Source: Branchiostoma floridae (lineage: Eukaryota > Chordata > Leptocardii > Amphioxiformes > Branchiostomatidae). Taken from it: a stretch of DNA of 64,000 bases. The position numbers and the translations under genes were made by a program. Position 1 is the stretch's first letter. Each line of letters opens with the position of its first letter. Positions 27,101 through 36,200 of the stretch are shown piece after piece. Where the stretch lies: assembly GCF_000003815.2 (NCBI RefSeq), contig NC_049985.1:15964355-16028354 (forward strand). The letters are read 5' to 3'. A model generated the notes under the pieces. It was given only the letters and a program-made list of their open reading frames with translations. It searched no databases and was not told the origin of the DNA.

Positions 27101-28930
27101 CTATGTGAAAGAAAAGAGAGCGGCCTAATATATATGTATATCATTGGTACAGACAAAATCAAAGTGTAGTCCGGAAAGGATGAGTAAGATGGTACAAACA
27201 GAGTGGGGCTTTATCTGCGAGTGTACGCTATGTATCATACGCTATGCATCGTTATTCTCCGGGATTCCAGAATCAGCCCTGAGGGTCGATATCCTCAGGG
27301 ACATCCTGTGCGCTTTATTTTGGGCTGCATTAATCATTCATAAAGAGATTAGCTATAACCTAGCAGTTATTACGGACCATCAGTGCCGCACCGTCCGCTG
27401 ACCGGTGGCGCCAGCCTCCGGTGTTTTACGCGCGGAACCAGGAAGTCAGCTAACGAAGCAAATTACCATCTTTTTGTTCCATGCGGATTGGCGGCCATCG
27501 CTCTCGCCTGGGGGTCAACCCCGAGAAATGAACTGACAGACTTTGATTAAGAGATATTCGTCACTGTCCCCGGCCTCAGGCCCATTAAATCAAACGCCGT
27601 ACGACAAAATGGGTAGCGTTTGCCTGACGACACGACATGACGGCCACGCAGCGGAGGGACCCGATAAAATTTCCGACAAAACTCTCGCTGGCATTCTCGA
27701 TAGAGGCTTCAGTAATGATCTCTGCGTCATCTTGTTGGAGGTGAAAAGAATGAAAAACTCAAGGCATTACCTTGATACCATTCCTATACATCAGAGAGTA
27801 CTTAGTGCCCCTCCCTATTCCATCAGTATCCATCCATGCAAAGTGATACCTCTGTGATGCTTGGGAGGACAAGATCAATTTTATTAGGGCCATTACTGAT
27901 AGCACCATGTTTGGTCTGATTGCACATGGCAAAGCAAATAAGTCAGGCACAAAATGGCCATGGACCAGACTTCCATTGCCATCCTCCTCATCAATGTGAT
28001 GCTGCAATTTTGTCGCTCCATCAGTATCACCCACAGCCAACGCCTGGGTGCCGAGATAAAAAAATGTGTACACTGATGGAAAAAAAAAACTAATTTTCAT
28101 AGAAATTTGGGAATAATTGATTGATCATCCATGGACGCAGAGTGTGAGTATGACAGATAGATACAGCGACACAGAACCATTGGGCCATGGGGCAATTTAG
28201 CTTCTCCATCGGGCCAGTTTCACCTTCACATTTGCAATTTCCAAATCATCTACACAAAATGATAGTCCTTCTTTCCTTGATGGTGAAAAAACCGGAAACA
28301 TCTATATGGAACACAAGGAAAGAGCAGGACTTCTAGATGTAGAGGTAGAGGAAGACTAAACTGAGTTCCCATCCCTACCCACGACCTGACGTGCGATACG
28401 CGAGCTTCAATTCGTCCACCGGTTCTTCATTGTTCACAAAACGAAACCAGCCCGGCACGGCCCTAAAACAAATACCTGCACCAGCCGGAATACGAGGCAT
28501 GACATTTACCTTTGTCTTCTCCTTAGTCTTGGGCTTTGCTTTCCTCCTTGTTTTCTTCTTGGTTGGGCTGGCTCTGGAAAAACAGAATGAGGTTAGGAGG
28601 AAAAGGGGCGTGGAGTGGAACTGGAAGGGATTGTTTTCTGATCTTCACACCATCATCACTTTCCAAAACAACAACAGAGCTTTTGTTACACAAGTTCACA
28701 CCGTTCATTACAACATCTAGAGGCGTGCAGACCGTGTGAAAGGTGAAGGGAGAAGAAGTTAGAGTACGGGGAGAACACAGATGATGATTGGCTGACCTTG
28801 CGGGTACAGACTCCTGTATAGCGGGGCTGGCGAAGAGCCGATGGAAGCGGCCGCTCAGCGCGGCGCCGCTCAACAACACGTCGGGCTGCGTGCGCGAGGA
28901 GCTCGCTACGGGAACCACCGCCGCAGCCAT
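21010..28930 (-). CDS. MYCBP2: MYCBP2 (PHR1/highwire/RPM-1) E3 ligase, N-terminal coding exons, spliced, 3'-partial
   Basis: Gene span covering the four coding exons visible here; the rest of this very large gene lies left of the window. The family is a neuronal RING-type E3 ubiquitin ligase with RCC1-like and PHR domains that controls synapse growth and axon degeneration. In the window there is only the extreme N-terminus: a short leader, a helix with the LLSGxALxxR motif, a lysine/arginine-rich basic stretch, an AFNVY...R segment followed by an acidic linker, then the highly conserved block containing GLCGVFELIRETRLSHP and LQGQQPEGL. Exon phases 2, 0, 0 and 1 join without a stop to give about 198 codons. 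Order, spacing and wording all follow vertebrate MYCBP2, except that the leader before the first helix is much shorter (about 20 residues). Everything C-terminal is inferred from family knowledge. Confidence 0.9.
21261..21447. repeat. Foldback MITE, ACTGTAAATGCA family, copy 2
   Basis: Left end ACTGTAAATACAGAATTGTTC, right end AACTTAAATGCATTTACAGT. The interior contains the complementary pair TTCGCGGTGG / CCACCGCGAA. About 187 bases, lying in intron 3 of MYCBP2 about 100 bases before exon 4 in the gene direction. Same family as 476-686. Confidence 0.7.
21563..21790. other. Assembly gap (228 N)
   Basis: Run of N in intron 3 of MYCBP2. An unseen small exon here cannot be excluded, but the flanking exons already join in frame and match the family without one. 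Confidence 1.
22514..22756 (-). CDS. MYCBP2: MYCBP2 coding exon 3
   Basis: A 243-base, phase 0-0 exon of 81 codons. The acceptor is TTTTTTTGCAG|G and the donor AGG|GTAAGG. It contains a variable Gly/Thr/Ser/Asn start, then ASAFNVYAHIRQAVLDRQ, matching the SAFNIYxxVRxxVL block of the family, and then a serine/acidic linker (ESDSEDETEDQ) ending in IPKLPR, which precedes the conserved block of the next exon. Confidence 0.9.
22788..22905. repeat. Solo left end of the composite element (R2)
   Basis: About 118 bases closely matching the left end of the 16242-17684 element (AGAAAGGCCGACATTTGCTT, then CATATTTCAGCCAT and ATGGACTGTTCC). In the MYCBP2 direction it ends only about 30 bases before the acceptor of exon 3. 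Confidence 0.8.
22906..24018. other. MYCBP2 intron 2, proximal part
   Basis: AT-rich noncoding sequence between the solo repeat and an assembly gap. A fragment GTGGCCATTATAGACAGGTGG at about 23461 resembles repeat-derived sequence near 20205. I see no gene. Confidence 0.4.
24019..24133. other. Assembly gap (115 N)
   Basis: Run of N in intron 2 of MYCBP2. Both flanks carry ACCGT (CAGACCGT before it, ACCGTACAAT after), so the gap probably hides repetitive sequence. Confidence 1.
24134..25370. repeat. Diverged tandem duplication of a ~650-bp unit
   Basis: Copy 1 (about 24134-24780) and copy 2 (about 24860-25370) share in order GTTTGTT...TTGACC, CTGAAGAGAAG...GTGACTGCT, GCCTTCT.AATAGTCTAAAATGC, CCCGCTTATGAATATTAATTAGCCT, AATTTCCCCT and TGCCTATCTATACCAAAT. 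Offsets vary from 723 to 626 because copy 1 has extra GC-rich sequence (about 24340-24440, GGGGCTTCGCCC-type). No coding capacity is evident. Confidence 0.7.
25300..25790. repeat. 163-bp tandem repeat, about three units
   Basis: The phrase AAGTGTCCTTTTTTGGTC occurs at 25398 and again at 25561, and the equivalent position of a third, more diverged unit is near 25724. Each unit carries CCAAATTTCAGCTCATT and TACCAGGGTACAGG. The array runs directly into the right end of the composite element, so it may be part of it. Confidence 0.8.
25791..25978. repeat. Right end of the composite element (R3)
   Basis: Near-identical to 17500-17684: AGGTCATTCGGTC, GGCGGAGATGAATCACTTTG, a (GAAA)n tract and TATGTATGGCTGAAATATAAT. 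The (GAAA)n tract is longer here than in R1. Confidence 0.8.
25979..26165. repeat. Dispersed repeat with GGGCTAATTGCAAGTA, copy 1
   Basis: Shares TTATTTGCAAG, GGGCTAATTGCAAGTA and GGTTTGACTTCTT with segments at 41285-41475 and 42540-42690. It reads like the complement of a transposon 3' end, but no coding part is attached. Confidence 0.5.
26166..28509 (-). other. MYCBP2 intron 2, distal part: enhancer-like blocks
   Basis: Non-repetitive. The block at 26230-26480 is rich in ATTA homeodomain-type cores. The block at about 27180-27740 is GC/CpG-richer, with CTTTGAT (TCF/LEF-type) and TGATTAAG-type cores. Both look like conserved noncoding elements. An open minus-strand frame at 28100-27759 has no secure protein assignment. 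Confidence 0.45.
28510..28573 (-). CDS. MYCBP2: MYCBP2 coding exon 2 (basic stretch)
   Basis: A 64-base exon. The acceptor is TTTTTCCAG|A and the donor is CAAAG|GTAAAT. It completes an AGA codon and then encodes 21 residues, ASPTKKKTRRKAKPKTKEKTK, a lysine/arginine run that could act as a nuclear localisation signal. Vertebrate MYCBP2 has a similar basic tract in the same place. A second AG two bases downstream would hit a stop in this phase, which supports the chosen acceptor. Confidence 0.82.
28797..28930 (-). CDS. MYCBP2: MYCBP2 coding exon 1
   Basis: The exon encodes 44 codons plus two bases, from MAAAVVPVASSS through LLSGAALSGRFHRLF to ESVPA. The ATG at 28930 has a good context (G at +4) and is the first ATG in this frame after an in-frame stop at 29041-29039. 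The open frame can be extended upstream to a TTG near 28996, but a TTG start is not credible in an animal gene. The donor is CAAG|GTCAGC. The LLSGxALxxRxxR stretch matches the vertebrate protein. Confidence 0.82.
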
Positions 28931-29038
28931 AGCGCCGATCGCCCGGTCTCGGCCCTGGAACAACTTACTCGCGCTGTTACAGAAATCCCCGCTCAATTGG
29001 CCCGGTTCGTCGCGTTTGCACGAAACAATTCCGCCCGA

Positions 29039-29080
29039 CTAGCGAGCGACTGACTTCCTCCTCCTTAGGGCCGCCGCCAT
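29039..29080 (-). other. Possible 13-codon upstream ORF in the MYCBP2 leader
   Basis: The ATG inside the YY1/TISU motif opens a 13-codon frame (MAAALRRRKSVAR) that ends at TAG (29041-29039). The coding start is 150 bases downstream in the same phase. Whether it is transcribed depends on where transcription starts. Confidence 0.35.
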
Positions 29081-29110
29081 CTTGGTGCCATGACGTCATT
29101 CGGACTTGCC
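29060..29110 (-). promoter_or_regulatory. MYCBP2 promoter core: consensus CRE plus YY1/TISU element
   Basis: A perfect CRE palindrome TGACGTCA lies at 29091-29098. Thirteen bases away in the gene direction, the minus strand reads CCAAGATGGCGGC (29085-29073), which fits both the YY1 consensus and the TISU element that serves transcription initiation and translation start in short leaders. A purine-rich GGAGGAGGAAG ETS-like stretch follows. The surrounding 28.78-29.11 kb is GC- and CpG-rich compared with its neighbours. No TATA box was seen. The transcription start is inferred, not observed. Confidence 0.65.
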
Positions 29111-30020
29111 TGGAGGGTCAGGGGTCATCATAGTGGGATTCTGACTCACCGGGATCCGCGATCCTAAAAAAGGGACATTAAAAGTTAATATCTTGCCTTG
29201 TCATGGTCCTTACGTGGAGTAAAAGAATTATCTTAGGCATGGCAAATCGCCAGTTATGAGCAAGGCATTGCCACCACCTAACGTTAAACGCAAAGCTTCT
29301 TTTTTCTTCATAAAATCAAGAAGGTTTCAATGATGAGTTAAAACCTACTTCATAAAATGCAAAAGTTTTTTTTTTAATCCCATTCCCTGACTAACGTGAA
29401 CCTAAAATCGTGATACTAACTCTGCATTAGATGATGCACACTGAAAGAATATGAATCAATATTTCACATAGATTATCATTCGGCAAACTTCCCGAGAGTT
29501 TATCACCATACAATTTGCTACGACGTTGTACATGTGGATTTTCTTAAATCTCTATAATACCTTAAAATTGTTTTCTATGTGACTTTTTGTCAATTACCCA
29601 TTGGATGGTTTCCAAACTTTACCGTGTCGCTAGAGGGCGCTTTTTTCACTAATACTTAGTTCTCTGAGTCTGACGGTGACACAGTGCCCGATCTCTTGTA
29701 ATCGACACTTCTGCATGTATGAATTCACAGGCCGGTAATATAGACCTCTATGTCTTTTCCTTCTTTCTTTTTCCGTCTTTTGCATAATGGATCAAGAAGT
29801 AGATGCTTTGAACGAGGATAAATCTCGACGCCACGGGTCCCCGGAGTCAAAGTGACCGGCGCCTTTCTAATGGAGCTATCAGTCATTCTAATTGTGTAAA
29901 CAGACTTGGGCACTCAGATACGAGACTACAGTCTCTCTCCTCCTTTGACAACTAACCCTGTGATGTAACCGTATACACTGTAGTGTTTAAAGAACCCTCC
30001 CACACCGGGACTGACTGTCT
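29111..30020. other. Spacer upstream of MYCBP2
   Basis: AT-rich noncoding DNA with no recognised gene or repeat. Confidence 0.4.
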
Positions 30021-30027
30021 ATCGTAA

Positions 30028-30500
30028 AGGTCGACCTGCGAGAAATGGATTTGATAACGACTTCCGAGAATACGGGGAACTCTTTGCTTTGCATTTCGTA
30101 TGTGGAACGTTTGGTAATGTGCTGTTGTGATGATGGATTTGCGGTGTTTTTAATCTTCCTTTAACGTCGACCGGCGATAAATGTATTTAACAAGAGCTTC
30201 CAACAATACGTGGAAACCCTTTGCACTATTGTGAATTCCTTGCGCAAGACAATGCATATGAGAGTCTTGTGTGCTGCATGTGGAGCGTGTGGTAATGTAT
30301 TTGTATGGTGGTAATTTGCAGTGAATTTAAATCTCCATTCAAGGTCAACCGACGATAAATCCATTTGACAACACCTTCCGAGAATACGGGGGAAATCTGT
30401 CTTTGCACCATCAAGAAAATCGTGAGTTCCCGTGTGCTAACATTTTGGGTGTGGAGCGTTTAGAAAATTTATCGGTATGGTGACGTATTTGAAGCGGTTC
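30028..30500. repeat. Diverged tandem repeat, about three units of 135-180 bp
   Basis: Units begin GGTCGACCTGCGAGAAATGG (30029), CGTCGACCGGCGATAAATG (30165) and GGTCAACCGACGATAAATCC (30343). Each continues with a CTTCC(G/A)A(G/C)AATACG phrase, a TGTGGA(A/G)CGT phrase and TGGTAAT. Divergence is substantial, so it is an old array. Confidence 0.7.
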
Positions 30501-32280
30501 AAACCTCTTCTCTATGTCCCAAACAATGCAAGGTCTGGTTTTAAACAATAAGTGAACGAACGAAATTAGAAAATATTCTGTAATCATGCTATCATAAGTG
30601 TGAAGTTCAATTTCACAGGGTTGGGTCACCGGGCAGCTTTCGGAAGCGAAAAGATGATATAAAATCCATCAAAAGACACAAAATGTCAAAATAAGATTCA
30701 TGGGCATGATATGTATATATTTATAGGTACACATTTTAATTTTTCGTTTCTTAGAATTAAACACCCCGGCCGGGCCCCGGCTTTGAAATGTGACCTAAGC
30801 CATGCCCCTTGATACATGTAGTTAGAACAGGTGGTTGTTCCGACCTCTTAGGCCCCTTTTCCACTGGACGGCGGTCGTACAGCAACCAAATTTGGACTTG
30901 TATGACCCTCAGGGATTTTATAATCGGAATAGGAGGCAGTGTGTAAAAGTAGAATATGAAGTCAACAAAACACAATGACATCCGAAAATTCGTTACCTGT
31001 ATAACACACAAAATGTAAATTCATTCTTTATCTATGCGGATAAAGAACTTCGTTGAGCGTTGTGTCAAGTCTTTGGTCGTTCGTTCAAATTGGAAATGGC
31101 TGTTAACAGGCACAATAGTGACTCATGGTATTCAGACATTTCACCTGACACTTAATGCCTGTGCATTAATAAAGAAGCTACTAAATGCTCTCCCCATACT
31201 AATCCAACTGAAAGGATGTCCCATCAAAAGGCGTTGCATTCTCTTTGAACAATGCTTTGCGGCCTTTTTAGTGCGGCTTGATAGCAAATTCTATTAAGTG
31301 TAATCAAAAAGATCCCAAAGCGTAACGATATCAGCTAAATGGAACCCACAGATCCATTCAATATCTTACGTATGCTTTTAAATGTGAATAGATTAATAGG
31401 AGAACGAAATAAAAGGGGGTATTTTCTTGTCAAATAACTTTGTTAGAAATAGTGTGAGAAGGTTCAATTCTTCTTCGCACCATGAATGTTGCTGATGCAT
31501 GAATGAGCATTTTCTGATCGAACGTAATCTAACCTGATTCTGTCATATCTGTCAAAACGGTCATATCTCATCCCGTCTGTCTTACATGTACGTATACCGA
31601 CCAGTATCATGTGGGTATTCGTAAGTAGGATCCGTTATATTCATAGAATATTACATGCCAACAAGTAACATGTTTTCGGTCGGGCGAAATAAAATACTTA
31701 CCGTTATCTTCCGTACTGTGCATGTGGTATTCTTGAAAAAATGAACTAACTTGAGTGAAGTGCCACATCATTGTCCTTGTCTGTCCCAAAGCATATGAGT
31801 GAAAAAAAGGAATAATATGTTTGTATACCCGGAAGTGACATTTAGCTTTAGTTTAATTTTGCCCGTGTAATCAAGTACACAGTTATGCCAACGAGTCCTC
31901 CGTGGACGGTTAAATGGATAACGTTTCTAGGACAGGGATGGATGTTAATTTATAAGGTTTCTATAATGTTTTTGACATCTATAGAATGTCTCAAAAGCCC
32001 GCAATAACAAAGGCCGTTGACTTGCACTAATGGATGGGAGGGGAGTCAAATGGGATAAAATGCACCAATCCAAGAATAGCCCCAGACTTCAAAGAACAAT
32101 ACGTGATTATGATTCTTTCCAAGTTCGTTTATACCCGATTTTGAGAGCGTATTTGCAGTGTTTCTACGTCGTAAGTAACCCATGATTCATGTATAATGCT
32201 ATATTAAAGGTTACACCGGGTTTGATGGGGATGTTTGTGCAAATGGAAAATAAAAGACATATACAAAATTATTGTCATGA
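30501..32280. other. Intergenic spacer
   Basis: AT-rich sequence without a recognised gene. A CGGCCGGGCCCCGG segment near 30770 is a single relative of the repeat at 32290-32840. Confidence 0.4.
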
Positions 32281-32289
32281 CTTTTTTGT

Positions 32290-32840
32290 TTTACGTTTTG
32301 TGTGTTTTGTTGTCATCTTTGTAATACTTTTTGATTCCGCAAACTGACCGACCGGGCACCGATTAAAATAAAAGTGATGACATTAGTCGGCTAAACAGAA
32401 GCCTTTTTCTGTTAGGATTTGACATAGAAGCAAGGCTGTTTCTGAGTTTCCGGACTCCCGGGTACTCGTGCGTTTTTGCACGTTTTGTTGTGTTTTGTGG
32501 TTATTCATATAATACTTTTCGTTCCCGCAAACTGCCCGACCGGGCCCCGGTTGAAAAGAAAAGTGATCATGACACTCAGCCAAGCAGAAGTCTTAGGTAG
32601 TTGAAATAGATGCATGGATGTTTCTGAATTTTCCGACTTCCGGATACTAGGGTGCATCTTTGCACTTTTTTTATTGTCATTCATATAATACTTTTTGTTC
32701 TCACAAACTGCCCGAGCGGGCCCCGGTTTGCAAGAAGTAACCATGACATCTAAGCAGAAGCCTATTCTGCTAGGATCTGACATAGATGCATCGCTGTTTC
32801 TGAATTTCCGTACTCCCGGGGACTCGGGTGCGTGCTTTCA
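32290..32840. repeat. Tandem repeat with CAAACTGCCCGACCGGGCCCCGG core, three units
   Basis: The core starts at 32339, 32527 and 32703 (periods 188 and 176). Each unit continues with AGTGA(T/C)..TGACA, AGCAGAAG and CTGTTTCTGA(G/A)TTTCCG(G/T)ACTCC. Further relatives lie near 30770, 33595 and 48030, so this is a dispersed family that has also expanded locally. Confidence 0.8.
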
Positions 32841-33086
32841 GCGGGACCGCCAACACGACAGATGGTGTTCTTCACGCCACTTCTTCCAACAAACATCAGC
32901 GCCCGGCTATAAACTTTGATTAACTGCTCCGTTCGCCACGATAGCGGAACATTTCCCCCAAAATATGGCCCTGATTATAGATTTTCCTTAGTTTTCCTTT
33001 AACCTTACGGCCCTATTGTAGGATGTATGTAAAAAGGTACCCAAGCGTTTAGAGCGAGGGGGAAAATCACACAAAGGCAGAAAAAG

Positions 33087-33440
33087 GTGGAAACCGGGAA
33101 GATCGAAGATGAACGTCACTTTATCTTGGGTTGTTCACAATATGATAATATACGCGCAAAGCTGTTCACCGTTTTTTCTGCTCGCTCAAAGGAATTTGAC
33201 AACGTTACATCCTTGAAAAAATCAAATCATTTTCTAGGAAAAGATTACCATTCCTGCGGAAATGCAGGGAAGAATGTACAGACCTTGGAACCAGTAGTAT
33301 AAACGATATGTTAAACTCAATATGTTGATTTATTCATATACTTGTACTTGCAGCCACATACGCATGTAACGTTATAGTTGTAGTAGACTTTTTGCACTAA
33401 TTGCCATTCTTTTGTAGTGTCAATAAAGATTGTCTGTATA
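33087..33440 (+). pseudogene. LINE-like reverse transcriptase C-terminal relic with 3' UTR
   Basis: A short open frame (33087-33302) reads KIEDERHFILGCSQYDNIRAKLF, the (V/I)EDExHFLLxCxxYxxxRxxLF motif found at the extreme C-terminus of many non-LTR reverse transcriptases. It stops at TAA. About 115 bases later there is an AATAAA signal (about 33421), consistent with a 3' UTR. The rest of the element is missing, so this is a 5'-truncated remnant. Confidence 0.55.
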
Positions 33441-33539
33441 TCGAGCTAGTAGACTTTCCTTTGTGTCTTAATCTAGTCGGTAGCTATGTATATGGATTAA
33501 AACTTGGTGATCCCCCTTAAAGGCGAGAAAGCCACGTCC

Positions 33540-33890
33540 ACGCCCAGTGACTTGTCTTGGAAGGAAGCCAGAACTCTTATCGTTATTGGTTCCCGCAAAC
33601 TGCCCGGCCGGGCGCCGGTTTGAATAAGTGACCATGACATTACTCGGTTCCCTTGTCAGACCATATCCAACACTGAGTAGAAAATCACATCAATTGTTCT
33701 GCCGTCTGCATGATGAAAGATTTTGTGATTTAGATCCCTTGCAAAGATTTAACTTTACAGATACAGAGTACCATGTCAGTCATAGAAGTAATCTCAAATT
33801 GGTCATCCTCACAAGAAGGCGACAAGGGCACGTCCTAATGTCCATTGACTTGTCTTGGAAGGAAGCCAAGACTCCTATCTTCCCGGTGCT
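33540..33890. repeat. Direct repeat, offset 299 bp
   Basis: TGACTTGTCTTGGAAGGAAG occurs at 33548 and again at 33847, preceded in both by GGCGA(G/C)AA...CACGTCC. The intervening unit contains one more CAAACTGCCCGGCCGGGC core (33595), tying it to the 32290-32840 family. Confidence 0.65.
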
Positions 33891-34269
33891 CTCTTATACC
33901 TTAAGCATCAAAAGTGACACTTCACTCCCTGTGTGTCCCAAATTGTCAAGCGTATGGTAACGTAATTTCATTATAAAAGCCCACAAAGGACATTGGTATT
34001 TTGGGTGGGATGATCAGATGCACGTTGCGGGATTCTTTTTCCGACACGTTTTTAAAGCCACGAGTACTGTCACTGTCTGTGTCACAAATGTGCGCGCGGT
34101 AGGAAACAAAACATGATAATTATACAAAGCAACGTGTGAATTGCCAAGGAGCACTCTAAAGGAGCACTCTAAAACGTTTACAGGCCACTGTTAGTATTTA
34201 CCAGTGCGTTGTCTCATGATCAGTGCAGAGATAAAAGTTTTTGGAAGACAATATATTTGTTACATACTA

Positions 34270-34490
34270 GCATTACATAGAATAACGTAACATAACATAA
34301 CATAACACGACATGACATGACATTTCATGACATGACATAACGTGACCTAACGTAACATAATGTAGCATAACATAACATAATGTAACGTAACGTAACATGG
34401 CAACACAAAACGTAATGAAACGCAACATAACATAACGGAACATACCATAATGTAACATGATATAAACATAACATAAACATAACAATGTTC
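34270..34490. repeat. Degenerate (ACATA)n pentanucleotide array
   Basis: About 220 bases of variants of AACAT, AACGT and GACAT. This low-complexity array produces meaningless Tyr/Val/Met/Leu-rich open frames on the minus strand. Confidence 0.9.
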
Positions 34491-34677
34491 GTAGAGGTGT
34501 ATTCCCTGAATTAGCCCACTGAGAGGCACAATGAAAGAATGAAATATGGTTTGATTTTTATGCATATGGATGTAACGTTTTATAGCGTGAGCATGAATCG
34601 TTAATCAAAAAGTATGATATAAGCACATTGTAAAGTGTAATGTTGCTATCTTTAACATTGTGCAAATAGAATATTCA

Positions 34678-34704
34678 AGTCGGTAAGTGGTTTTACCGAC
34701 TTTA
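34678..34704. other. Perfect small hairpin
   Basis: AAGTCGGTAA pairs with TTACCGACTT around a short loop. A TTTAGGT follows. Function unknown; it could be chance or a structured RNA end. Confidence 0.4.
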
Positions 34705-35940
34705 GGTGATAAGTAGTTTCTTCGTGTCATCTGTTCTCATGCAAGTATATTTTGACAACGGTGGAGTAGGCAATAGTCGAACGCATGGCTATCTGACACC
34801 CATATTAGACACCTAGGTAATAAGGCAAGTTACCAACAACTTACAGTTTAGAGTTAGCTTTTTGGCCAGAGTAGACTCATTCTGTACTGCTATACACTAT
34901 TTATTTGTTTGTTTGTTCCTTTCATGTTACCTTCAATTAGCCCTCGGGCAAGAATTTGCAATAAACTGTTTAATGTTACTCAAGCAACTGGGTAGATTGT
35001 TATTAGGGTTAACCGTTTCAGGTAGTATCCACTGTCGTCCAACTGGTCACTGACGAAAGACGACGGATGCTTTCTGTAACGTCTCACAGTCTAAACATCT
35101 ATGCAGTTCCTTCAGTAAGTTCATAGGCCTCTTACAGATTTTGCTTTCAACTTAAACCACGCATATGCATTGTGTAATACTTCTTTCTAGATAAAACTAC
35201 AAGAAACCAACCTAAGACTTACAGTTGTCCTTACAGAATCAATGCATAAATAGACCGATAAGTACAGTTGATTTGCCATTCGGATTTGGAAATGCACCTA
35301 GTACCTTCACCTTCTGCCAGGGAAGTGCGAGGACTGAAGGATGGTAATGGTGGGAATGGGCGCCAATCTTCCATCTGGCTACCATATTTCACACAAGATA
35401 TTTACTGGACAAAGCAAGATAGAATGCGCCAGTGGTTTACATGTAATTTACCGATTTTCTTTTCAATCTTTCTCTCTCCAAGCTTTCAATGTCACATGGT
35501 GTACCTCTTATTTGATAAGCAGTGTTTCTTTTTCTGTGTGTGAATGAAGGATAACTGCTCACACTCCCAACATCCTTCCGGACTAAAGCCGACTTGTAGA
35601 GAGAGAACAATCCCTCATGCCGACAGCCCAAAGCCTCCGGGACGGCCCCCGCACGAGTGATTAGCTTGAGACAAGCCTCTTCTCTCTTCTGGGCAACGAA
35701 GGAGCTATCACAATCTTCTAGGATCCACCCACAGACCCTAGTCCTGTACAGATATGCGGACGAAATCTTGCGTTTGATGTTGCCTTGTATGCCTCCCGGG
35801 GTTGGGAGTTTTCTTGTCAGAGTTTCTTCTCAGTTAGATTGACGAGTCTATATACTCCTGTGCACTGTGTGTAGTGGATCTGCCTACCTCCCATTTTCTT
35901 ATGACCATCCCTAGACTAAAGGTTTAGCAAACTTAGCCAT
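34705..35940. other. Intergenic spacer
   Basis: No recognised gene or clear repeat. Short open frames on both strands have no domain. Confidence 0.4.
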
Positions 35941-35944
35941 AATT

Positions 35945-36200
35945 CTTTGACGATGACGCAGTTGTGACAAGATGAAGGAGGAAACGCCAGTTGTCTGACA
36001 CTCGCGGAAGCTGAATGCATTTTTGATTTGGCGGACTCAAGGGGCAAGGTGACGTCTCAGGCTTTTCATCAAGATGTTTCCAAGACGTCCTTACGTAAGA
36101 CAGTGGTTCTCAAACCTTTGTGACGTAATCGGTCACACGACGGAGAAAGTAATGGACTGAGCGGAAGGGGCGTTTAGCCGCCATGACGTCACAACGTCAA
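35945..36200. promoter_or_regulatory. Cluster of CRE/ATF-like sites
   Basis: TGACG cores occur at 35948, 35954, 36050 (TGACGTC), 36121 (TGACGTAA) and 36184 (full TGACGTCA), with GACGTC at 36084 and CGTCA at 36195. A GCCGCCATGACGTCA stretch resembles the MYCBP2 promoter. It may be an enhancer or a promoter of an unseen transcript. Binding is inferred from motif only. Confidence 0.4.

Noticed and set aside
27759-28100. An FG-GAP-like frame (ALAVGDTDG) on the minus strand
   Set aside because: Only one short phrase fits the motif, the rest does not, and no splice sites or gene context support it.
28523-28996. A continuous 157-codon minus-strand frame covering MYCBP2 exons 1 and 2
   Set aside because: It starts at TTG, reads through the exon 1 donor into intron 1 and uses the wrong frame for exon 2. 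The spliced model matches the family and this does not.
34273-34565. Tyr/Val/Met/Leu-rich open frames
   Set aside because: They are translations of the (ACATA)n array.
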